NCBI RefSeq assembly: GCF_012910905.1
Contig: NZ_WTVN01000027.1
Location: 1 to 64,000, forward strand
DNA: 64,000 nt
From: Aromatoleum toluvorans
GTDB lineage: Bacteria > Pseudomonadota > Gammaproteobacteria > Burkholderiales > Rhodocyclaceae
Reading direction: 5' to 3'
The translations under genes and the position numbers were made by a program. The notes under the pieces are model-generated. The model saw nothing but the letters and a program-made list of their open reading frames with translations, had not been told where the DNA came from and did no database searches. Within the stretch, counting starts at the first letter, position 1, and every line of letters starts with the position of its first letter. Positions 54,605 through 62,458 of the stretch are shown in pieces.

Positions 54605-56173
54605 ATGAGCCACCTGCTGACCATTTCCGACGCCGTTTCGACCCACGCCAGACTCACGCCCGACAAGCTCGGCTCCCGCGATTCGCGCCGTTCGCTGACT
54701 TACGCGCAGTGGGACGAACGCGCCAGCCGGCTGGCGGCGGGGATGCTCGGCCTGGGCCTGGCGAAGGGCGACCGCGTGGCGGTGCTGGCGTACAACTGCG
54801 TCGAGTGGATGGAGATCTACGTTGCGCTGGCGCGGGCGGGGCTGGTGGCGGTGCCGCTCAACTTCCGCCTGACGGCGCCCGAGATCGCCTACATCCTCGG
54901 CAACTGCGAGGCGGGCGCGCTGATCGCCGGCGCCGAGTTCGTCGACACGGTCGATGCGATCGGCGCCGAGCTGGGCGTGGTGCGCGGGCGTTGCGTCGTC
55001 GTGGGCGACGCGGCGGGCGCGGGCTGGATCCGCTACGAGGATCTGGTCGCGCAGGCGCGCGTGGCGGGCGAATTCCCGCGCGTGAATCCCGAGGAGATGT
55101 GCGCGCTGCTCTACACCTCGGGCACCACGGGCAAGCCGAAGGGAGCGATCCGCGCGCATGCCGGCAGCACCCTGATCGCGCTCGCGACCGCGCTGGAGAT
55201 GGGCTTCACGCGCGAGGACACGGGCCTGCTGGTGATGCCGATGTGCCACGCCAACTCGCTGTACTTCGGCACGACCTTCATCCACATCGGCGCGACCTGC
55301 ATCATCGATGATCGCCGCAGCTTCGACCCGGAAGGTCTGGTCGCGACGCTGGCGCAGGAGAGGGTCACGTTCACCTCGCTCGTGCCCACGCACTACATCA
55401 TGATCCTGGCGCTGCCCGACGAGGTGAAGAAGCGCTACGACGTGAGCAGCGTCGGCAAGCTGATGATCTCGTCCGCGCCCGCGCGCAAGGACACCAAGCT
55501 CGCGATCCTCGAATACTTCTCCAACGGCAGGCTGTACGAGCTCTACGGCTCGACCGAGGCGGGCTGGGTCACGCTGCTGCGGCCGGAGGAGCAGATCGTG
55601 AAGCTCGGCTCGGTGGGGCGCGAATGGGCGGGCAGCGGCGCGATCCGCCTGCTCGACGAGAACGGGCAGGAGGTGGCGGACGGCGAGGTCGGCGAGCTCT
55701 TCTCGCGCACGTCCTACGTGTTCGACGGCTACTGGAAGAACCCCGAGAAGACCGCCGAAGCCTTCCGCGGCGAATGGTGCTCGGTCGGCGACATGGCGCG
55801 TCGCGACGCCGACGGCTACATCTGGCTCGTCGATCGCAAGAGCAACATGATCATCAGCGGCGGCGAGAACATCTACCCGTCGGAAGTCGAGGGCGTGCTC
55901 GGCGGCCACCCGAAGATCAAGGACGTCGCCGTGATCGGCATCCCGCACGACAAGTGGGGCGAGACCGTGCAGGCAGTGATCGTGCTGCACGACGGTCAGC
56001 ACGCCGACGCCGAGGAGATGCAGGCGTGGTGCCGGCAACGTCTCGCGGCGTTCAAGTGCCCGCGTTCGGTGGTTTTCATCGCCGACGCGGAGATGCCGCG
56101 CACGGCCACCGGAAAGATTCTTCACCGCGTGCTGCGTCAGCGGCTCGCCCCGCCCGAGTCTGTCGCCGCGTGA
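54605..56173 (+). CDS. Acyl-CoA ligase (ANL superfamily, LvaE-like role)
   Basis: 522 residues. AMP-binding motifs: LLYTSGTTGKPKGAIRAH at about 168, MPMCHANSLYFG, ELYGSTEAGWVT (A5), WCSVGDMARRDADGYIWLVDRKSNMIISGGENIYPSEVE hinge, and catalytic Lys in PRTATGKILHR near 508. Medium-length ligase of the fatty/aromatic acid type. CAAGGAGACA ribosome binding site. Activates the acid to its CoA ester with ATP, feeding the acyl-CoA steps. Under operators B1/B2. Confidence 0.9.
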   Translation: MSHLLTISDAVSTHARLTPDKLGSRDSRRSLTYAQWDERASRLAAGMLGLGLAKGDRVAVLAYNCVEWMEIYVALARAGLVAVPLNFRLTAPEIAYILGNCEAGALIAGAEFVDTVDAIGAELGVVRGRCVVVGDAAGAGWIRYEDLVAQARVAGEFPRVNPEEMCALLYTSGTTGKPKGAIRAHAGSTLIALATALEMGFTREDTGLLVMPMCHANSLYFGTTFIHIGATCIIDDRRSFDPEGLVATLAQERVTFTSLVPTHYIMILALPDEVKKRYDVSSVGKLMISSAPARKDTKLAILEYFSNGRLYELYGSTEAGWVTLLRPEEQIVKLGSVGREWAGSGAIRLLDENGQEVADGEVGELFSRTSYVFDGYWKNPEKTAEAFRGEWCSVGDMARRDADGYIWLVDRKSNMIISGGENIYPSEVEGVLGGHPKIKDVAVIGIPHDKWGETVQAVIVLHDGQHADAEEMQAWCRQRLAAFKCPRSVVFIADAEMPRTATGKILHRVLRQRLAPPESVAA

Positions 56174-56260
56174 CGCACAGCCGGCGGCGGTCCAGACTGC
56201 GGCCGGCCTGGAGATTCGGCCTCGCAGCCGCGGGGCGATACGGACGAGAGAGACTTTCGC

Positions 56261-57241
56261 ATGCAACAGATCCTGCTGGTGACCTTTCCCTTTTTCGCGC
56301 TGGTGCTGTGCGGCTATCTCGCCGCGCGGCACCGGATGCTGCCGCTGGAGGCGATCCCCGGCTTGAACACCTTCGTGCTGTTCTTCGCGCTGCCGTGCAT
56401 GCTCTTTCGTTTCAGCGCGGGGACGCCGATCGCCAAGCTTCTTGACCTCGGCGCCTTCGCGATCTACGTGATGTGTGCGCTGGCGATGGTGGCGCTGACC
56501 GTGATGACGACGCGCAAGGGGGCGATCGGCTGGAACGACGCCTCGTTCGGCGCGCTGGTGGCGGCCTTCCCCAACTCGGGTTTCATGGGCATGCCGCTGC
56601 TCGTGTCGCTGCTGGGGGCCCGTGCGGCCGGCCCCGTGATGGTGCCCCTCACGGTGGACATGGTGATCACCTCGTCGCTGTGCATTGCGCTCTCGCGCCT
56701 GAGCACCGCGGAGGCGGGCGGCGCGCGGCAGGCGGCGATGAAGGCGTTGAGAAGCGTGATGGTCAATCCCTTGCCGTGGGCGATCATGCTCGGCGGCCTC
56801 ACCTCGGCGACCGGATTCTCGCTCTATCGACCCCTGATGCGCGTCATCGAGATGCTCGCCGATGCCGGTTCGCCCACGGCCCTGTTCACGATCGGCGCGG
56901 TGCTCGCGCGCTCGCAGCTCACGGCAACGGCGCAGGCTGCCGGCGGCGGCCGGGTGGGCGACGTGCCGCAGGTGGTGTTCTTCAAGCTGATCGTCCATCC
57001 CGCGCTGGTGCTCGGGGTCGGGACGCTCGCCATCGCGGCCGGATTGCCGCTGGATCCGTTCACGCTCACCGTGCTCGTGCTGGTGGCCGCGTTGCCGAGC
57101 GCGAGCAACGTACCGATGCTCACCGAGCGATTCGGCGCCGACACCGGGCGCGTGGCCCGTGTCGTGCTCGTCACGACCGCCTGCGCCTTCATCACCTTCT
57201 CGGCCGCGGTCGCAATGCTGGCCGGGCAAGGCGGTGCATAG
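56261..57241 (+). CDS. AEC-family permease (auxin efflux carrier/malonate transporter type)
   Basis: 326 residues, about ten hydrophobic segments in a 5+5 arrangement: LLVTFPFFALVLCGYLAARH, NTFVLFFALPCMLFRFSAG, AAFPNSGFMGMPLLVSLLG (AEC signature), then VFFKLIVHPALVLGVGTLAI and VLVAALPSASNVPMLTERFG in the second half. Bacterial members move malonate, malate and similar acids or are efflux carriers. 87 nt after the acyl-CoA ligase, so probably co-transcribed. Confidence 0.88.
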   Translation: MQQILLVTFPFFALVLCGYLAARHRMLPLEAIPGLNTFVLFFALPCMLFRFSAGTPIAKLLDLGAFAIYVMCALAMVALTVMTTRKGAIGWNDASFGALVAAFPNSGFMGMPLLVSLLGARAAGPVMVPLTVDMVITSSLCIALSRLSTAEAGGARQAAMKALRSVMVNPLPWAIMLGGLTSATGFSLYRPLMRVIEMLADAGSPTALFTIGAVLARSQLTATAQAAGGGRVGDVPQVVFFKLIVHPALVLGVGTLAIAAGLPLDPFTLTVLVLVAALPSASNVPMLTERFGADTGRVARVVLVTTACAFITFSAAVAMLAGQGGA

Positions 57242-57311
57242 CGCTGCCGGTCGCCTCGGCGTGGGCGCGCGTGCCGCGTGGCGCCGAATGACCGCAGCAC
57301 GCATATGGGAA

Positions 57312-57325
57312 TTCTGAATTCAAAA
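57312..57325. promoter_or_regulatory. Regulon operator, copy C1
   Basis: TTCTGAATTCAAAA, 13 of 14 matches, just upstream of the -35 of the Rieske/PQQ promoter. Confidence 0.8.
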
Positions 57326-57341
57326 AATCTTTAGAAATCTA

Positions 57342-57370
57342 TTGCACTCTGAATTCAGAGTTTGTACAGT
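57342..57370 (+). promoter_or_regulatory. Promoter of the Rieske-PQQ dehydrogenase operon
   Basis: -35 TTGCAC (57342-57347), 17 nt spacer, -10 TACAGT (57365-57370). Operator C2 lies in the spacer, the same arrangement as at 44509-44536. It predicts transcription from about 57377 and rules out start codons upstream of that point. Confidence 0.65.
57346..57361. promoter_or_regulatory. Regulon operator, copy C2
   Basis: ACTCTGAATTCAGAGT, a perfect 16 bp palindrome sharing the TCTGAATTCAGA core, inside the promoter spacer, 35 bp centre to centre from C1. Confidence 0.85.
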
Positions 57371-57434
57371 GTGGAACATACGCAGGGACCACAAGAACTC
57401 CCGCCGCCAGGTGCCGGGCAGGGAGTCGAACAGG

Positions 57435-58061
57435 ATGGAGACGATTCAGATGGAAGAGAGAGAAACGTGCGCCTGCACCGCGCAAGCGCCCGTCGATGCG
57501 AACCGACGCAGGATCTTCAGGATCGCGGCGCTCGGCCTGGCGGCCGGTGTCGGGCTGCACGGGCGTTCCGCGCTGGCCATCGAGGCGGTGCCCGAAGAAC
57601 TCAGGCCCGTGGTCGGCGACCGCCTCGTCGAGGAGGATGCGGAGGGCGAACCCGTCCCGCTCAAGCTCGCTGACCTGCGCGTCGGCAAGCCGCTCCTGGC
57701 TTTCCCCTTCGATGTCGCCTCGAAGAAGGTCCGCTCCGAGACCCGCATGAACAAGGTCGTGCTGCTTCGCCTTCCCGAAGCCGAGCTGGACAACGAGACC
57801 AGGGCGGTGGCCGCGGGCGGCGTGCTCGCGTTCTCCGGGGTCTGCACGCACATGGGGTGCGACATCAAGACCTGGATGGTGAGCGAAAAAGTCTTCGCGT
57901 GCTTCTGCCACGGCTCCAAGTTCCGTCCGCTCGATCGCGGATCGGTGGCCGGAGGCCCGGCGCCGCGTCCGCTCCCCGTGCTCCCCATCAAGCTCGAAGG
58001 CGAGCAGCTGGTCATCGCCGGCCCGTTCACCGCGCCGCCCGGATTCACGCCGCAGGCGTAG
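57435..58061 (+). CDS. Tat-exported Rieske iron-sulfur protein
   Basis: 208 residues. The start at 57435 is chosen because the promoter -10 at 57365 excludes the longer frame; 57450 is an alternative. Twin-arginine-like signal anchor (NRRRIFRIAALGLAAGVGLHG). Rieske cluster motifs CTHMGC (Cys137, His139, Cys142) and CFCHGS (Cys156, Cys158, His159): two Cys and two His ligands, plus the disulfide pair and Ser of the high-potential bc1 type. No cytochrome bc1 genes are here. Lies 75 nt upstream of the PQQ dehydrogenase, suggesting it accepts or relays its electrons (inference). Confidence 0.85.
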   Translation: METIQMEERETCACTAQAPVDANRRRIFRIAALGLAAGVGLHGRSALAIEAVPEELRPVVGDRLVEEDAEGEPVPLKLADLRVGKPLLAFPFDVASKKVRSETRMNKVVLLRLPEAELDNETRAVAAGGVLAFSGVCTHMGCDIKTWMVSEKVFACFCHGSKFRPLDRGSVAGGPAPRPLPVLPIKLEGEQLVIAGPFTAPPGFTPQA

Positions 58062-58136
58062 GACGCATCCCCGTTTTGCCACCATCCGCGGCGTTCCCCA
58101 CGCCGCGGCTTCCAATACAAGAGAGGAGACAAGAAG

Positions 58137-59873
58137 ATGAAGGGTCTGATGAAGGGCATCGCCGTTTGTGCCGTCGCAGTGCTGCCGGCGGCCGTGTCCG
58201 CCGCGCTCGGCGACTATGCGCCCGTTACCGACGCGCGGCTCAAGAACCCTGAAGCCGCGAACTGGCTGCAGTATCGCGGCAACTACGCGGGCTGGGGCTA
58301 CAGTCCGCTGTCGCAGATCACCGACAAGAACGTCGGCAAGCTCCAGCTCGCGTGGGCGTTCGCGACCGGCCAGAAGGAAGGCCACCAGTCGCCGCCGATC
58401 GTGAACAACGGCTACATGTTCGTGACCACGCCGGGTGCGCAGGTCATCGCGCTCGAGGCCAAGACCGGCAAGGAGCTGTGGCGCTACAAGAAGGAGCTGC
58501 CCGGCGAGATGCTGCAGCTGCATCCGACCAACCGCGGCGTCGCGCTGTATGGCGACAAGGTGTATGTGGCGACCGTCGATGCCCACCTCGTCGCGCTGGA
58601 TGCGAAGACCGGCAAGGAAGTGTGGATCAAGCAGGTCGGCGACTGGAAGGCGCTGCAGTACATCACGCTCGCGCCGCTCGCGGCCAAGGGCAAGATCATG
58701 GTCGGCTCGTCCGGCGGCGAGACCGGCGTGCGCGGCTACGTCGCGGCCTTCGACGCGCAGACCGGCGAGGAGGCGTGGCGCACCTACACTACGGCGGCGC
58801 CCGGCGAGCCCGGCGGCGACACCTGGCCGGGCGAGACCTACAAGAACGGCGGCGGCAGCATCTGGATCACCGGCACCTACGATCCGGACACCAACCTCGC
58901 CTACTGGGGCACCGGCAACCCGGCGCCGTGGCCGACCGAAGGGCGCAAGGGCGACAACCTGTACACCGGCTCGACGATCACCCTCGACGTCGACACCGGC
59001 GCGCTGAAGAGCTACTTCCAGTACAACCCCAACGATGCGTGGGACTGGGACGAGGTGTCGGCGCCGCTGCTGATCGACACCGAAGTGAAGGGCAAGAAGG
59101 TCAAGACCGCGGTGCACGCGGGGCGCAACGGCTACCTGTGGGTGCTCGACCGTGACGGCCAGAAGCTCAACTTCGTCGACGCCTATCCCTTCGTCAACAA
59201 CAACACGATCAAGTCCATCGATCCCAAGACCGGCCGTCCGACCTTCATCGAGGAGCACCGCCCCGGCCTGGGCAAGGGCGACGTGCATTTCTGCCCCTCG
59301 CTGTGGGGCGGCAAGGACTGGTTCCCGGAGGCGTACAACCCGAAGACCGGCCTGCTGTATATCCCGGCCAACAACAACCTGTGCGCGGAACTGCCCGAGC
59401 CGGAGCCGACCAAGTACAAGAAGGGCGACCTGTTCATCGGCTATCCGATCGAGGCCATCCTGACCGGCCTGCGCTGGGCCAAGGGCGCGAAGGACGCGCC
59501 GAAGACCATGGGCGAAGTGCAGGCCTGGGACCTGAAGACCGGCAAGCAGGTGTGGACGCACAAGTACCCGACCTTCAACTGGGGTCCGCTGCTCACCACC
59601 GGCGGCAACCTGGTGTTCGGCGGCGGCACCAACGACCGCATGTTCCGCGCGTTCAACGCGACCACCGGCAAGGTCCTGTGGGAGACGGCGACGCCCTCGG
59701 GCGTGACCGGCGTGCCGACCTCGTTCGAAGTCGACGGCGAGCAGTACGTCGCCGTCCAGTCGGGCTGGGGCGTCGATGCGCAGCGCATGCAGGGCGGCGT
59801 CGACCGGCTGCTGGGATATCAGACGGTGGTGCCGCAGGGCGGTACGGTGATGGTGTACAAGCTCGCGAAGTGA
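58137..59873 (+). CDS. PQQ-dependent alcohol dehydrogenase, lanthanide-type, without vicinal disulfide
   Basis: 578 residues. GAGGAGACAAGAAG precedes the ATG. A signal peptide (IAVCAVAVLPAAVSAALG) leads into an eight-bladed propeller with tryptophan-docking repeats (ALEAKTGKELWRY, ALDAKTGKEVWIK, AFDAQTGEEAWRT, AFNATTGKVLWET). Active-site region: GGE metal Glu (GSSGGETGVRG), GTGNPAPW Asn, and N-D-A-W-D303-W-D305-E, where D303 is the catalytic base and D305 is the extra Asp of lanthanide enzymes. The usual CysCys before NRG is absent: residues 124-134 read EMLQLHPTNRG. No C-terminal cytochrome c domain. Periplasmic oxidation of an alcohol. Confidence 0.88.
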   Translation: MKGLMKGIAVCAVAVLPAAVSAALGDYAPVTDARLKNPEAANWLQYRGNYAGWGYSPLSQITDKNVGKLQLAWAFATGQKEGHQSPPIVNNGYMFVTTPGAQVIALEAKTGKELWRYKKELPGEMLQLHPTNRGVALYGDKVYVATVDAHLVALDAKTGKEVWIKQVGDWKALQYITLAPLAAKGKIMVGSSGGETGVRGYVAAFDAQTGEEAWRTYTTAAPGEPGGDTWPGETYKNGGGSIWITGTYDPDTNLAYWGTGNPAPWPTEGRKGDNLYTGSTITLDVDTGALKSYFQYNPNDAWDWDEVSAPLLIDTEVKGKKVKTAVHAGRNGYLWVLDRDGQKLNFVDAYPFVNNNTIKSIDPKTGRPTFIEEHRPGLGKGDVHFCPSLWGGKDWFPEAYNPKTGLLYIPANNNLCAELPEPEPTKYKKGDLFIGYPIEAILTGLRWAKGAKDAPKTMGEVQAWDLKTGKQVWTHKYPTFNWGPLLTTGGNLVFGGGTNDRMFRAFNATTGKVLWETATPSGVTGVPTSFEVDGEQYVAVQSGWGVDAQRMQGGVDRLLGYQTVVPQGGTVMVYKLAK

Positions 59874-59880
59874 TCCTGGA

Positions 59881-59908
59881 CGGGCCGCCGTCGCGGCCCG
59901 GTTTTTTT
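59881..59908 (+). terminator. Rho-independent terminator of the PQQ dehydrogenase
   Basis: Stem CGGGCCG/CGGCCCG with loop CCGTCG, then G and seven T, starting 7 nt after the stop. Confidence 0.92.
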
Positions 59909-59924
59909 GCCCTGGCTCGATGAA

Positions 59925-59938
59925 TTCTGAGTTCGAGC
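59925..59938. promoter_or_regulatory. Weak operator-like half-site upstream of the aldehyde dehydrogenase
   Basis: TTCTGAGTTCGAGC, 9 of 14 matches; only the left half is intact. No clear promoter hexamers around it. Confidence 0.3.
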
Positions 59939-59982
59939 GACAGGGCCGCGGGAGTACCCGCGGAGCACATGAGGACAGGCAA

Positions 59983-61416
59983 ATGAACAAGTCGTACCGC
60001 AACTTCATCGACAACCAGTTCGTGGATTCGGAAGGGGGCGCCACCATCGAGGTGCGCAACCCGGCGAACAACGAACTGCTCGGCGTGGTCCCCGCTTCCA
60101 CCCAGGCGGACGTCGACCGTGCCGTCGAGGCCGCGCGTCGCGCCCAGCCGGCCTGGGAAAGGCTGCCGGCGATCGAGCGCGCCAACCATCTGCGGCGCAT
60201 CGCGAACAGGATCCGCGACAACAAGGAGCGCCTGGCGCGCACGATCACGCTGGAGCAGGGCAAGATCCTCGACCTCGCCCGCGTGGAAGTCGACTTCACG
60301 GCCAACTACATGGACTACATGGCCGAGTGGGCGCGCCGCATCGAAGGCGAGATCATCCCCAGCGACCGGCCGGGCGAGACGATCTTCCTGCATCGCAAGC
60401 CGATCGGCGTGACAGCGGGCATCCTGCCGTGGAACTTCCCGTTCTTCCTGATCGCCCGCAAGATGGCGCCGGCACTCGTCACCGGCAACACCATCGTCAT
60501 CAAGTCGAGCGAGGAGACGCCGCTCAACGCGGTCGAGTTTGCCGAGATCGTGGCCGAGTGCAGCCTGCCGACGGGCGTGTTCAACCTCGTCAGCGGCGCG
60601 GGCGCGACCGGCGCGGCCCTGAGCGCGCACAAGGACGTCGGCCTCATCAGCTTCACCGGCAGCGTCAACACCGGCATCCGCATCATGGAAACCGCGTCGT
60701 GCAACCTGACGCGCGTGAACCTGGAACTCGGCGGCAAGGCGCCGGCGATCGTGTTGAACGACGCCGATCTCGAGCTGACCGCCCGTGCGCTGCACGGCTC
60801 GCGCGTGCTCAACACCGGGCAGGTGTGCAACGCCGCCGAGCGGGTGTACGTGCAGCGCGGCGTCGCGTCGGCGCTGGCCGAGAAGGTCACCGCACTGATG
60901 GCCGAGACGCGCTACGGCAATCCGATCGCCGAGCAGGGCCTGCATATGGGGCCGCTGGTGAACCAGATGGGTCTCGACAAGGTGGCCGCGCTGGTCGACA
61001 GCGCACGCAAGCAGGGCGCGGAAGTGCTCACCGGCGGCAAGGTCGCGAGCCGCGAAGGCTTCCACTTCGAGCCGACCGTGCTGATGGGCTGCCGCGCCGA
61101 CATGGACGTGATGACCAAGGAGATCTTCGGGCCGGTGCTGCCGCTGCAGATCGTCGAGGACCTCGACGAAGCGCTCGCGCTCGCCAATGACTCCGAGTAC
61201 GGCCTGACCTCGTCGATCTTCACGCGCGACCTCAACGCCGCGATGAAGGCGACGCGCGAGCTGCGCTTCGGCGAGACCTACATCAACCGCGAGCACTTCG
61301 AGGCGATGCAGGGCTTCCACGCCGGCCGGCGCAAGTCCGGCATCGGCGGCGCGGACGGCAAGCACGGCCTGTACGAGTACACCGAAACCCACGTGGTCTA
61401 TCTGCAGACCACCTGA
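59983..61416 (+). CDS. NAD(P)-dependent aldehyde dehydrogenase (AldA-like)
   Basis: 477 residues from the ATG at 59983 (GAGGACAGG upstream). ALDH motifs: GVTAGILPWNFPFFLIARKMAPAL, oxyanion Asn therein, FTGSVNTGIRIM, catalytic Glu in NLELGGKAPAIVL, catalytic Cys in NTGQVCNAAERVYV and MTKEIFGPVLPLQIV. Closest in style to lactaldehyde/glycolaldehyde dehydrogenases. Cytoplasmic; would oxidise the aldehyde made by the PQQ enzyme to the acid used by the CoA ligase. Separated from the PQQ gene by a terminator, so it needs its own promoter or read-through. Confidence 0.92.
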   Translation: MNKSYRNFIDNQFVDSEGGATIEVRNPANNELLGVVPASTQADVDRAVEAARRAQPAWERLPAIERANHLRRIANRIRDNKERLARTITLEQGKILDLARVEVDFTANYMDYMAEWARRIEGEIIPSDRPGETIFLHRKPIGVTAGILPWNFPFFLIARKMAPALVTGNTIVIKSSEETPLNAVEFAEIVAECSLPTGVFNLVSGAGATGAALSAHKDVGLISFTGSVNTGIRIMETASCNLTRVNLELGGKAPAIVLNDADLELTARALHGSRVLNTGQVCNAAERVYVQRGVASALAEKVTALMAETRYGNPIAEQGLHMGPLVNQMGLDKVAALVDSARKQGAEVLTGGKVASREGFHFEPTVLMGCRADMDVMTKEIFGPVLPLQIVEDLDEALALANDSEYGLTSSIFTRDLNAAMKATRELRFGETYINREHFEAMQGFHAGRRKSGIGGADGKHGLYEYTETHVVYLQTT

Positions 61417-61549
61417 CCAACCGCATCCGTTTGAAGGGAGAAGGTCCGGGGCCGCTTCGCGCGGTCCCGGCGGGCCGACTCACGCCCGCGCAATCGAAGA
61501 AAAGCGGCGCCTGCGGGCGCCATCCACCAGAAGAAGCAGGAGACCGAAA

Positions 61550-62422
61550 GTGAAAGACCGGAAGAGCGTCAACAAGTCGTACGTCGGGAAAGTGATCCAG
61601 GGAGCCATGGTCGGGGCGGTGCTGTGTGCGGGCGCGACCGCTGCCAATGCCGAAGTGACGCGCGGCTTCATCGGGCCGCACGAATATTCGCTGCCCGATC
61701 CGAAGGGCATGAAGCCGTGGAACGTGTTCGTCGAGTACAGCACCTTCCAGAAGACCCAGGATACGTGGAACAACGGCGGCAGCCGGAAGAAGTCGGACGA
61801 CGTCGAAGCTTTCGTCAGTCTCTCCAAGTTCGTGCACTTCTGGGAAGTCACCGACAGCGTGGGGATCGCCTGGGAGCTCATCGTCCCGAAGGTCAGCGTC
61901 AATAACCGCGATACCGGCGAAGGCGTGAGCGGGATCGCGGACCTGCTGACCGGCCCGGCGTTCTGGATCAAGCCGAACGAGAACTGGACGCTCGGCACCG
62001 ACATGTTCTTCGTGCAGGTGCCCGTGGGTGAGCGCGACCTGCGTACGACGCGCTGGAACGTCGTCGCGTCGGCATTCTGGGATGCGCAGTACGGCAAGTT
62101 CAACTATACCGGCAACATCGGCACGACGATCAACGGTCCGACGGAGCGCAAGGGCGCGGCCGACCCCGCCAACCTGTACTACTTCAACAACCGGATCGGC
62201 TACCGCGTGTCGCAGCTGATCGAGCCGTACGTCGGTCTGGACTACCAGTGGCAGAACAGCAAGGGCGCCGCTCCGGCCGCGCACGAGCTGGCCGGTGCGG
62301 TCGGGGTGATGTTCCACCTGGCGCCCAACTACCACCTGGCGGTGCATTACCAGGGCGGCATCGAGGGCAAGAACATGCCGGTGTCGAACAACCTCAACGT
62401 GCGCTTCGCGTACGTGTTCTGA
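61550..62422 (+). CDS. Outer-membrane beta-barrel protein (MetA-pathway/SphA-like)
   Basis: 290 residues with a GTG start and AGGAGA upstream. A signal peptide (VIQGAMVGAVLCAGATAANA) is followed by a beta-rich mature part with alternating aromatic residues (YSTFQKTQDTWNNGG, WELIVPKVSVNNRDTGEG, NENWTLGTDMFFVQVPVGERD) and a C-terminal strand ending in YVF, the outer-membrane insertion signal. The pattern matches the phenol-degradation meta-pathway outer-membrane family, often encoded beside catabolic genes for hydrophobic compounds. Probably an uptake channel for the substrate. Confidence 0.8.
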   Translation: MKDRKSVNKSYVGKVIQGAMVGAVLCAGATAANAEVTRGFIGPHEYSLPDPKGMKPWNVFVEYSTFQKTQDTWNNGGSRKKSDDVEAFVSLSKFVHFWEVTDSVGIAWELIVPKVSVNNRDTGEGVSGIADLLTGPAFWIKPNENWTLGTDMFFVQVPVGERDLRTTRWNVVASAFWDAQYGKFNYTGNIGTTINGPTERKGAADPANLYYFNNRIGYRVSQLIEPYVGLDYQWQNSKGAAPAAHELAGAVGVMFHLAPNYHLAVHYQGGIEGKNMPVSNNLNVRFAYVF

Positions 62423-62430
62423 CCTGCGCG

Positions 62431-62454
62431 GCGGGGGAGTCGAGGCTCCCCCGC
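62431..62454 (+). terminator. Hairpin after the outer-membrane protein gene
   Basis: Perfect 9 bp stem GCGGGGGAG/CTCCCCCGC with loop TCGAGG, 8 nt after the stop, with no T run; ends 4 nt before the next start. More likely an mRNA-stabilising or attenuating hairpin than a full terminator. Confidence 0.45.
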
Positions 62455-62458
62455 CCGC

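Noticed and set aside
57339-60305. A 988-codon minus-strand open frame
   Set aside because: Antisense to the Rieske and PQQ dehydrogenase genes, which have clear motifs, signal peptides and ribosome binding sites. The antisense translation shows none.
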